The notes beneath the pieces are model-generated. The model did not search any database, was not told where the DNA came from, and was given only the letters and a program-made list of their open reading frames with translations. Shown in pieces: positions 11,196-20,808 of a stretch of DNA of 64,000 nt; the stretch's first letter is position 1; each line of letters begins with the position of its first letter. Made by a program: the position numbers and the translations under genes. The DNA comes from Philonthus cognatus (taxonomy: Eukaryota > Arthropoda > Insecta > Coleoptera > Staphylinidae), in assembly GCA_932526585.2 (NCBI GenBank), contig OW052242.1:53872975-53936974 (forward strand). Reading direction: 5' to 3'.

Positions 11196-14100
11196 TAGGG
11201 TTCTCAATACCGGACAAAAAATGAATACCGGTATTTCGGTATTTTTAATTTTCAAAACCGGAATACCGGTATTAATACCGGTATTCCTAAAAATATTTTA
11301 AAAATAGATTCTTATGATTAATAATGCTGTTATTAGAGAAATCATTAAAATATCTTTATTAACTTTATACTTCACAAGAACAAAAAAAATCAAACTAGAT
11401 ATGTTGGTAAATTAAACTAAACAGTTTTGTAAAATATTATAATAAAAGGAAGCACTAAATCTAACAAAATATTTAAAAATTAAACATTTTTATCCAGTTC
11501 TAAATTAATTTGTTTAACGATTCTCGTCTAACTTATTCAAGTATGCGCGTAAAAAACATTAAGAATCAATGGTTTCGTCACTCAAACGGGATCGGATCTT
11601 CGTGCAGATTTGACTGGCAGCAGAAAACGCTCTTTCCGATTCTGCACTTGTTGGTGTAATTGTAAGTAAATAATCATAGACTAGTTGCAAATATTTTCCT
11701 CTGGCTCCTGTTTTCTCAAAAATTGCAACTTCATCTTTAATAATTTGTTCTAATCCTTGAACTCTTGTAATCCTCGGTTGGATTGAAAGTTTTTGCTGAA
11801 TTGCGAATTGTAATTTAAGTTTTAAGTTGTCCTGTTCAAAGATTGAGTTTTGCGTTGGAATACCTGCATTTGTCGGATTTGTTGAGGATGGTCCTGAGGT
11901 TACATCTTCTTCTGATGTGGGTTGTTTTTCTTGGTTCGAATTTTCGGACGAGAGTCTTTTAATTAATCGAATTATTATTCTCGTCATAACTGGCTTAGTT
12001 AATTTCGGAAACAGAATTTGATCTAAATCTTGTTCTCCACTTTGCGAATAATAAAGTAATTGTGACACATCAGTTCGTCGCTGCGAAATTCGAAATTTTA
12101 AAGCATCGTAGAGCTCTTTTGCTATTGCACAATTTTGATTAGAAAGAGCCTCCATCATAAATTTTATCGTCGCATCTGCAGTTAAAAGATTAGCGTCTTG
12201 ACGACATAATGCGTCAACTGCTAATTTTATTGGTGTTAGGGCAGTAATGGTTTCAGACAATAAAGTAAATACTTCGTCGCAGAAGTTTATTCCGGAAATT
12301 ACGTCTATGAGGGCCTTTTGTACGCAATATCTCAATTTGTAAAAAAAATCCAGCATAGATAACATGCTATTCCATCGTGTTTTACAGTCTAAATGTAAAG
12401 CGACCTCTTTACCAAATTGTTCTTTTATATATTTTTGTAAAAAAATATCATTCTTAGTAGGTGACTTACGAAACATCTTCACAACTGTTCGTATTTTGTT
12501 AACAAGACGACCAATAGTAATATGACTGATATCGATATTACTTACTAAATTAGACTCTATAATAACACCGCTAACATTTTCTTCCTCATCCACATCATTA
12601 TCTTCCTCTTTGTCGTGCATCTCGCAAACATCAAGTGCTTCGTTTTGTGTTGACTTATATAGTATATCGGTTATAGCTAAATTGATGCCATGCGCCAAGC
12701 AGAGCTGTTGTTCAGCATCAATAAGCTTTCCTAATTTGACCATAACCGACGCCCCATCAGTGGTTACACAGACTATATCCTTAGAAATACAAAGATCAAA
12801 TTCATTCAACTTTTCTTTCACTAGCACTAAACATCTCTCTGCTGGCATACTTCCGAACGCGCGTGCTAGTCCAATATTCCAAAAAAGCCCTGCCGTAGTA
12901 TGTACAAACGTAACACAAAATCGTTTGCCTTTGGATTTAAGTTGGGCTATTTCATCCCTTATAGTGGTGCGAATATGTTTTCCGTAATCTAGTACTATAT
13001 TTTTTATGGTGATTGCTGACGTCGGAATTTCTTTGAACCCACGAGCAAATAATCCTTCTGTAATATTAATAGATGTATTAAAAATATTAAATGATAGGCC
13101 ATCACGAGCAGTCATACGAGCCAGAACATTAGCTAGGCTTTCATTTTTATCTTTTTTGAAAAAACTTGTAATTAAATTGGACTTTTTAGATTGACTTGGT
13201 TGATCTTGATCACTGTTTATACTTGAAGTTATCTCACTAGTTTTTCTTTTTCTTATTCCATGCATTGTTTTTAAATGTGTATGTAGACCACTAGTAGATC
13301 CTCCTCCGCATCTTATTTCTTTTGAACACTGTTTACATTTGGCTAGTTGACCATTTCTTTCAATAAGAAAATTATGCCAAATGTAAGATTCATTGTTGCC
13401 TTTTCTGTGTTCACCAAATTCACTTTTTGTTGACATCTCGAATAAGCCTAGTTAAAATTAATATTAACATTTGAAGATATATATAACAGAAAAATACTTA
13501 CAATGTTAAATTATTATGACACGTTCAAATATACAAGAACATCAACCACAATAAAGGATCAACAACAATCAGTAAACACAAACTCAGTTCACAATATTGT
13601 TATACTGTTACATGTAGCAGTGCAAGTAAAATAATAGGGGTCGAATAAAAACTCTTAGAAGAGTTCACGTGTTGTTCGCTGATTGGTCAGCGCGAACGCA
13701 TGTGAAGCATGTGTCACACAGCCGAAATTTTAAATCAGTCCCGTTCAATGCCACGTACGCTCGTGATTTCAGTGTTTGTGTGTTATTTAAATTTAGTTCT
13801 ATCCATAAATCAGTCTTTCGATCGCTCGACCGGCCACACTATGCGACGCGTTAGTATTTATGGGTTAAAATAGGCAGTGTGAATCGCGCTTTTCACTACG
13901 TCTTCACGAACTATCTCGAGGACACGGGGTGAGCGCAACGTGATCTCTCCACGGGGTCGGCGTATTAAATATAGTGCACGGGGATTCACAGGATCTATCG
14001 TGTCAAACATGCACGACGTTAAGTTAATTTCCTTGTTTACTGTTATATAGTGGCGCAGTGACGATATTTAGTCATTGAGTTTATAAGGCGCCGTAGAAAT

Positions 14101-14296
14101 TTCAACACGTATTTAATAAATCAAAATTTAATGAAATAGAAAATCCATTTTCAAGTTTGTATTTTGCAAAGAAACTAATTTTATATAAATACCGTAATAC
14201 CGGGATTTTTGCATCAATACCGGTTTTGTAATACCGAGAAAAAATGACCGGGATCCCGGTATTCGGGATCCCGGGATCCCGGTATTGTGATCCCTA
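11196..14296 (-). mobile_element. Complete hAT-superfamily DNA transposon, 3101 bp
   Basis: The terminal inverted repeats are TAGGGTTCTCAATACCGG at the left and, read inward from the right, TAGGGATCACAATACCGG (16 of 18 identical). The flanking octamers are identical: GTTGTAAT at 11188-11195 and 14297-14304. They fit the hAT target pattern nTnnnnAn. Many ATACCGG/CCGGTAT repeats follow each terminus (about 11204-11286 and 14190-14290), typical of subterminal transposase-binding arrays. One transposase gene occupies the left two thirds on the minus strand. The right 860 bp are non-coding and presumably hold its promoter. The perfect duplication indicates a fairly young insertion. Confidence 0.95.
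11559..13436 (-). CDS. hAT transposase with BED zinc finger, probably inactive
   Basis: This is a 625-residue transposase that would excise and reinsert the surrounding element from the nucleus. A BED-type zinc finger lies at residues about 18-60 (C34, C37, H54, H59). The RNase-H-like core shows TTDGASVM (D227), CLAHGINLAI (C246, H249) and LDCKTRWNS (350-357). The C-terminal hAT dimerisation region has SAESERAF with the expected catalytic Glu (E601). Two defects are visible. After KRFCVT (about 171-176) the segment that normally holds the first catalytic Asp (a D-E-W-T-S-like motif) appears missing, and the chain resumes at VHTTAGLFWNIGLARAFG. The frame also stops at TAA 11559-11561, 14 codons before the next stop, cutting the dimerisation tail. 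The start is the first ATG before the BED finger. Family identity is firm; loss of activity is inferred. Confidence 0.92.
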   Translation of the reverse strand: MSTKSEFGEHRKGNNESYIWHNFLIERNGQLAKCKQCSKEIRCGGGSTSGLHTHLKTMHGIRKRKTSEITSSINSDQDQPSQSKKSNLITSFFKKDKNESLANVLARMTARDGLSFNIFNTSINITEGLFARGFKEIPTSAITIKNIVLDYGKHIRTTIRDEIAQLKSKGKRFCVTFVHTTAGLFWNIGLARAFGSMPAERCLVLVKEKLNEFDLCISKDIVCVTTDGASVMVKLGKLIDAEQQLCLAHGINLAITDILYKSTQNEALDVCEMHDKEEDNDVDEEENVSGVIIESNLVSNIDISHITIGRLVNKIRTVVKMFRKSPTKNDIFLQKYIKEQFGKEVALHLDCKTRWNSMLSMLDFFYKLRYCVQKALIDVISGINFCDEVFTLLSETITALTPIKLAVDALCRQDANLLTADATIKFMMEALSNQNCAIAKELYDALKFRISQRRTDVSQLLYYSQSGEQDLDQILFPKLTKPVMTRIIIRLIKRLSSENSNQEKQPTSEEDVTSGPSSTNPTNAGIPTQNSIFEQDNLKLKLQFAIQQKLSIQPRITRVQGLEQIIKDEVAIFEKTGARGKYLQLVYDYLLTITPTSAESERAFSAASQICTKIRSRLSDETIDS

Positions 14297-14352
14297 GTTG
14301 TAATGTATTATTATAGATCAACTAAGTTTTTAAATTTTACTTTTCTTACTTT

Positions 14353-14527
14353 TGTACGCATGGCGCATGAAGTAAACTTTCGAGTTTTGAAAAGCCTGAA
14401 AAGCCTGGTTTTGTCGCTCCACTTCGCAGAGCGACCAAACCATATTTTAAGGCTTTTTTAAGCTTGATTTCATTATTTTATGCTTAACCTGGGAGTGGAA
14501 ACACTCGTTAGTAACATTAAATTGAAT
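14353..14527 (-). repeat. NFB hairpin copy
   Basis: It begins 49 bp to the right of the hAT target duplication. Arms from GCATGAAGTAAACTTTC to a diverged complement ending TTTATGC enclose a loop with GTCGCTCCACTTCGCAGAGC. The outer flank TTAACCTGGGAGTG and AACACTCGTTAG lies on the right, so it is in the reverse orientation. Confidence 0.75.
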
Positions 14528-14530
14528 GCG

Positions 14531-16490
14531 AATGTTTTTTTTTTGTTGAACATTTGTGTTTATTATATTTGTGTTTGTGTTTATTCGGCTGAGAAGAGAA
14601 GGGCTAATAAATTCGGAGATTATGTATCTGTCAGGAAGAGCGATTTCGTATTTGAATCCGAATCGGTGAAATGCATGAGCGGTTTGGAAGCAATGTGCCG
14701 GACCCAGTGGACCGTCCTCGAACGGACGGATGGGCAAGTTCGAAACGCTCTCCTCTCGCGATCGCATCAAATCGTTATATATTTTCCGTGGGCATCAATT
14801 TGTGAGTCGGAAAGCGCCACGCCCCGGATTACACGCAAGCCTTACTAAAACTTAATATATAGTTTCAAGACAGTCGCGTATCAAATTTACGCCCGTAATA
14901 AAAAGGAAACCCCTTTAATGTAATACTCTGCTCCCTTTTCCTCTCTTGTGTGTCTGTGTAATAAAATCGGCCTTCGGGGTTTTCGAATGGATGGATGGGT
15001 TTATGGATGGATGCTTTGTTGGCCCCGACACACAATATTATACAGCGATATCGCTTTTAGATATCCGACTCAACCACTTCCTGGGGATGTTTACCTTATC
15101 ACCCTTCCATTCGTGTCACTCTGTGTTAGCCCTGTTTGCGTCCGTTGCGGCCTTTCACAATTTTCCCATTAAATTTATTATACGCAATATCAATATTATT
15201 CATATTTCATTACTATTCAGTCTCAGAAAAAAGTAATCAGTAACAACATTTTGAAAATGATGATAATGAAAACTTGAAATATATGTTGTGTAATTACATT
15301 TTATTTCACAATTAAACTAGATATAGTCTATGATATTGGAAGAGAGATTTAAGACATGTGCGTTATATAAATAGTAGGCATTTTAGAGTCGTAAGTAGTA
15401 CGAAAAATCAAGAAAAGTGTTTTTGTTTACATTACATTAACACATCTTCTTATTCGAGATTCAGTATTAATTCAACAAAATTACTTGACTAGTTTTTAAA
15501 ATTCTAATAATATTTCTAAGCACGCCCGCAACTGTACTCGTGGCAGCAGCTAGGATTTTGAGCAGTGAGGAGCAACATGTGCCATGCTTAGTTAAAAGCT
15601 TAAGAAATGCGAATTGTTTACAAACAAAAATATCATGAACAGTAGAACACTGGTCAACAACATTCAACTTTTTGTCTGTTGAGAAACTAACATTATTCTT
15701 TGTACTGATTTTAAATTTGCCTAGCATTTATGTTTTTATAAAAGGCACCATTCTTTTGTAATATACATTTTAAAAAGTGTACATGCTGTATAGTAGTATG
15801 TTTATATTAGTTTACTTTCATAGATAAATCTTTACAAAAATGTATTTTTTAATGATTTTCTGCTGTACTTGGAGGAATAATTCTTTGTAGTGTCCAACAA
15901 TAGTCTGCGAGCATATTTAAATTCCATTTTTCTTGATAACGCTTTTCAATCGTTGTATTATCTTGGCGGAAACGCCGTAATAGTAGCTTACTTCACCAGT
16001 ATTTCCTATTCAGGAAAGAAGTCCAAGTGTGAATCCAAAAATGTATTTTTAGACATATTACATTCAAGAACTTTACATGTATTAAGGAGTTCTGAAACAA
16101 CTATAATTTTCAGCTTTTTATTGCCAAGAAATCCGTTACAATTTTGACTTTCCCCCATACGCAAAACAAAAGAAAATTATTGTGTTCGCAAACATTTTCA
16201 AATAAAAAAATTTAGTGGATATATCCATTTTGAGGCCCCCCGAGTTGATTAAGATCATTTTTGAAAAATGTATGTCCTGATTTTTGTAAATATCTTATTT
16301 TTTTTTATAAATTGAATTAATTGCTGTAAATCAGTTAGTATTTTATAAAGTTGGGCAATTATATAGAAAAAATCAACAACATTCACGAAAACTTGTAAAA
16401 TTCCTAGATATTATAAATCTCATTACATTTAACTAGTCGAGAAATGCGAACAACTTATTATCTTCAAAGTTCTCTGTGGAGTTTATTTAT
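14531..16490. other. Unassigned sequence with a GC-richer stretch
   Basis: About 14580-15170 is less AT-rich and carries overlapping open frames of about 75-122 codons on both strands, none resembling a known family and none clearly coding. The remainder is AT-rich with no repeat or gene recognised. Confidence 0.3.
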
Positions 16491-16499
16491 GTGACTCAT

Positions 16500-17500
16500 T
16501 AGGTAATAATTAATGTTGTTGTTAAATGGTAGTCAAAATAGTAAACACATTCAATATAATAATACTCTATAAAATAATAATCTATAAATCTACAATCTAT
16601 AAAATTAAATGACAGTTATTTTGACTATCACGACATTTTTATTATATTTCAACAGTATGTTTGAGCCACGGTACATTTTTAATTATGAGGATTTATTAAA
16701 CTATTTTGGGACTGAAAGTTGGGTGCTTAAATGTAACGCACCAATTAGGTTATGTTTTAATCATAAGTATTAATATTCTTTCGAATAGAAATATATCATG
16801 TAAAATGTAGATTCCGTAAATTAAATTAAATTGAAATTAAATCATGTCGTTAACTTAACTTAAAATTAAAATCGCTTAATTGGCTGTAAATTGATTCTTC
16901 TATAAGTTATTTAGTAAACTGATTTTTTAAGCATAATAGTCTTTAGTAATTACATTTCATTTTCGATTGTTTATTGACTAAAAATCTCTAAGTATGATAG
17001 GATTTTGTCATTAAATTACTCAATCGACTGTATATTGATATTTATAACATTTTGAATCTTATTAAACACTATCATAGGAGTTTGTCATATTATATCTTTA
17101 TTAATTGTGTTTTGACTGTTGTGACTGCAAGTCACTTGATTGTCTTTTGACTATGCTATGATTGTGTCTGATAATGTCTCTCTATGTGACTTACATTCAT
17201 AATGTCATAATAGTCGAAATACAGTCCGACTATTATGACATTATGAATGTAAGTCACTTAAATCACTCTATTAAATACAGTCAATTTAGTGATTTAATGA
17301 CATAATCCTAATAAGTTAAAAGACAGCCAACTAAGTGACTTACAGTCATAATACCAGAATAGTCGAAATACAGTCCATAGAGATATAATCAGACAAAATC
17401 TTACCATAGTCAAAAGAAGTCAACAAAGTGACTTACAGTCATAATGACAATAGTCAAAATAGGAATTTATGACTGTAAATCACTAGGTTGGCTGATATAA
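16500..17500. repeat. Degenerate tandem array, TGACTGTAAGTCAC type
   Basis: Imperfect units of about 90-110 bp contain GACTGTAAGTCACTT, GTCTTTTGACTAT, GATTTTGTCATTAAAT and GACTGTATTTTGACTATTG. Around 17202-17270 the orientation flips and forms an inverted repeat (CATAATGTCATAATAGTCG near its complement). The same phrases recur at 49.8-50.76 kb. Strongest from about 17000; the upstream part is more degenerate. Confidence 0.65.
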
Positions 17501-17514
17501 GTCTATCGTTTCAG

Positions 17515-17745
17515 GTTACCATAAGTCGGCACTACATTTAGTCCATTGTGTCATCTTGACATAAGTCATCGTTAGCCGACATTTGGACTATAATGACAGT
17601 TGACATAAGTCATCGTTAGCTGACATTTGGACTATATTGGCAGCTGACAAAAGTCGGCGCCAGCCGACATTGGGAATATAATAACAGTAGACATAAGTCG
17701 ACGGTAGCGGATATTTAAACTATAATGACAGTTGACAAAAGTCCT
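17515..17745. repeat. Tandem array of about 45-bp units with GTCGGC/GCCGAC mini-hairpins
   Basis: About five units read roughly TTGACATAAGTC(GGC), then GCCGACATTTGGACTATA and ATGACAG. In the better units GTCGGCGCCAGCCGAC is self-complementary. The array directly precedes an NFB hairpin. A second array with the same unit and position is at 50761-50945. Confidence 0.75.
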
Positions 17746-17852
17746 GCCAACTCGACAAGAGTTTGAATTGAACTAAAATGAGATCGCCATGTTATTGTTT
17801 TTCTTTGTGACAGTCACAATACACGTTTTAACATTTGTGATGTATTTTAAAC

Positions 17853-18010
17853 TAATGAGTATCTTTCACTCCCAGACTAAGCATGAAATATAATCGATAT
17901 ATCGAGTTTACAAAAGCCCCGCGTAGAATATTTTCACGGGGTTTTTCTAAACTTGAAAGTTTACTTCATGCGCCACGCATATAAACCACTGATTTACAGT
18001 AAAGTTAAAA
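17853..18010 (+). repeat. NFB hairpin copy after the GTCGGC array
   Basis: The flank TTTCACTCCCAGACTAAGC, arms starting ATGAAATATAATCG and ending GTTTACTTCAT, a CCCCGCG-type loop and the spacer ATATAAACCACTGATTTACA are all present. The downstream sequence to about 18200 resembles that after the copy at 51058. Confidence 0.75.
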
Positions 18011-18673
18011 ATATATAACGCTTAGATGTGATCAATATATAGATGTACCGAAAAAAATAAAGAATAACTTTTTTTGTGAATAGTTTTGGAAAAATAATAA
18101 TTAAAGTAGAATACATTTAGTTTTACCAACTTTTCCATTTTGTTGATATTTAAATCATCATATCTTTACCGGGGAAAGCGCTATGGTGGACACATCACCA
18201 TTTTTTAAAAGACTTCCATGAAGATTTTTTTAACCTACGTTATGACACATTATTGCCTACTAACTTATTGTTGAAATTTCGCTAACAAATATAGAATAAT
18301 ATCAAAGAAGATATTTTGCCAACTATTAAATAATAATAACTATGTAGACAACTGAGATCGATGGGCAAGTTTTATGATTACATTAGTCTTTACCGTAGCA
18401 AAATACATAAAACAACAGTTGTTCATTTAACAAAATGACTGTCGTCCAGCAGGGCCGGCCCAAACAAAAGCACGGCCTTGTGCAAACCTAAGTTGCGGTG
18501 CCTTTTCCCTCCCGCAGTAAGGCGACAAAAAATTGAACGAGAAACGGTTTACTGTTTCCTCGTTATTAAAATGACGATTGAATATGAAGAAGATGACATT
18601 TCAAAATTCAAGTGTTACAACAATAGGTATATAAGTAAATAGAAAACATGTGTAGATTTTATTAAAGTATAAA
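18011..18673. other. Shared tail of the 17-kb repeat, then unassigned
   Basis: About 18100-18200 (AAAGTAGAATACATTTAG, TTTAAATCATCATATCT, GGAAAGCGCTATGGTGGACA) matches 51345-51430 by eye, extending the duplicated block. The remainder shows nothing recognisable. Confidence 0.4.
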
Positions 18674-18830
18674 ATCAAACTCGAAATTTTCTTTGTGCTT
18701 AATCTGGAAGTAGAAAACACTCGTTTATATCTTAGAATTGAACTCTTTTATGTAACAAGAAATATCTTAAGATTTAAATATATACCCTGTAATTGGGATA
18801 TGTATATATAAAATAAAAACTCCCTGTATG
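18674..18830 (-). repeat. NFB right half with intact terminus
   Basis: It begins within the distal hairpin arm (AAACTCGAAATTTTCTTTG), continues through the flank AATCTGGAAGTAG and ACACTCGTTTA, and ends at the terminus AAAACTCCCTGTATG. The left half is missing. Confidence 0.7.
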
Positions 18831-19537
18831 CCGCATGATAGACTTTATGATTTTAATTTACAAAATTTAAATCCCATTGAGATCTCAAGTTGAAATTGCG
18901 CAGAAAGCTGTTAGAAATATGATCTAATCAATACACATTTTTGAAAATGTTGACTTATCTTTTTTATAACTTTTTAAAATTTTGAATTTTACAGGATAAT
19001 AAAATAACTCCAATAAGCGTATATAATTAAATTCCATCAATTTCTTCAGAAAATGGAATTTGAATTTTTAAAATATTAAAAATGGCCAAAATTATCTGCT
19101 TTAAATTTCAAACCCTCATAATTTTAAAACTAAATAATCAAAAACAGATTCAATCATAGTTTTTATCATTCAATGAGAGTAATATATTATGAAAATTAAA
19201 AGACATGATATAAAAATATTGTACCATTAATGTAACAATTAAACAAAATATTTGTGTAAATCTTTACCTAATAACAAAGAGGAACAACTCGATAATTTTC
19301 GTTTTTGTTATAGTATGGTTTTCTGATATCGAAACATAATGCCAATTTTTCTACCCAAATTTGGAGTTGATATAAAATGGATAACTATTTACGATCGGCA
19401 TAGATGCATAATATGACAGATGACAATATTTTTCAAATGTTGATATTCAGCTTTATTATTATTAAATTATTGCCCACTTACACCATCGTAATTAAGCTAT
19501 GCTTAAAGCCGTTTTATATTGTAAGTGAACTTTAACT
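18831..19537. other. AT-rich, nothing recognised
   Basis: No open frame, repeat match or structural motif was identified. Confidence 0.3.
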
Positions 19538-19943
19538 TCTGCACAATTCTGTAGACTCACCTGACTTCTTAAATAAAATTATGCTGCATATTCCATCTTT
19601 TCATAGCAGGCAGTCTTCTACATTTAAACTATTAGTACATTGAACTGATATTGGTCTAAAATCACCTGTCAGTATTGTATCCAGATGTTTTAATAACATT
19701 TCTTCTTCCTGTGATATATTTTACGATAAACTATAAACTCTACTGACAGCCTTAGACTAAATACAATTACTATGAGTTGTATTTATTAATTTAGTAATGC
19801 ACACTCACATGGTCCTTAGTTTGTATTATGTATTATTTTTATATATTTTGTATTTAATTTACTTTATTTGTAACTATATTGTCTTATAATTAGGATATGT
19901 TTCCTGTTGGACAATAAAGATTTATTATTATTATTATTATTAA
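19538..19943 (+). pseudogene. 3' end of a 5'-truncated jockey-like non-LTR retrotransposon
   Basis: From about 19544 one frame reads LHNSVDSPDFLNKIMLHIPS then FHSRQSSTFKL, an in-frame stop, and SPVSIVSRCFNNIS. This is the C-terminal signature of jockey/CR1-type reverse transcriptases (conserved P..R, F, SP..R..N spacing). A 3' UTR follows and ends in GGACAATAAAG plus an ATT-type tail (19922-19943). Everything upstream of the RT C-terminus is missing, as expected for 5' truncation during insertion. Confidence 0.7.
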
Positions 19944-20632
19944 GTTAGTATTTTGGTTGCATCATACATCAAGCATAGATTAAGCAAGACTTTAAATAAG
20001 TCATCGTAATAAACCGCTCAAAATGTTTGTCCCTTGTGACAGATATTTATGCACAATCAGTTATTTTTAATAACAAAACTCCTAGTTTATTTATGGCCCT
20101 TAAAGAATAAAACTTTGATGCGGACGGTATTTTCGAAGACGATTTATTCATGGAAATAATATTTTCTCAGTTGTTGAAAAGTTTGCGGATTTTTTCTTCG
20201 TTGGATCGTCTATTTCACCTAAAAAACTGAATAGTGGTTAATAGATGTTCATAGTGCATGTAGTAGTAAGCTTTTTGGGGCGATGAGGCAAGCTAAGTAA
20301 ACGCTGCTACGATTGGGTAGGGATAAATTTACGAAACTTTCAGAATACTCGCTGATAATGACATAAGCTCTCTTTTTTACGAACCGAGACTTCTTTACGC
20401 ACGCATTTGCCTTCTAAAATATTTAATTACAGTAAGCATATTAACATACCTTGAATTCTTAATAATAATAGCGAGTTTTTACTATTTCCCTGTTCGCACG
20501 CACTTTATGTCAAAATGACAAAGTCTAATGTCGCCAACGTTAAAAAGTAATAATCGCAAGATTTTTTGAATTGATTGAGTTACTTGAAGATAATTATACT
20601 TTGATTAAAAAACTCTTAAAACCTTTCTTCAA
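19944..20632. other. Unassigned sequence
   Basis: No gene or repeat recognised between the two retrotransposon 3' ends, which point toward each other. Confidence 0.3.
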
Positions 20633-20808
20633 TAGTAAGTAAGTATATTTACTGGTGCTAAAAACATGGTGGTTATACACAGGTCAAATACAAAATATAA
20701 TAAAATATATATATGTATAAAAAAAACAATATCACTTAATCACAAGATAAAATTACATATATAAAACAATGACAAATAATTAAAATGTTCAATGTTCAAT
20801 GGCTTCAA

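Noticed and set aside
12610..12987. Plus-strand frame of 125 aa inside the hAT element
   Set aside because: Antisense shadow of the transposase, which has a clear domain structure.
14447..15236. Overlapping open frames of 74-122 codons on both strands
   Set aside because: They overlap each other on opposite strands and no domain is recognised; part of one lies in an NFB hairpin.
16500..17500. Centromeric or telomeric satellite
   Set aside because: Units are few, highly diverged and followed by dispersed-repeat parts that recur in the same order at 50 kb.
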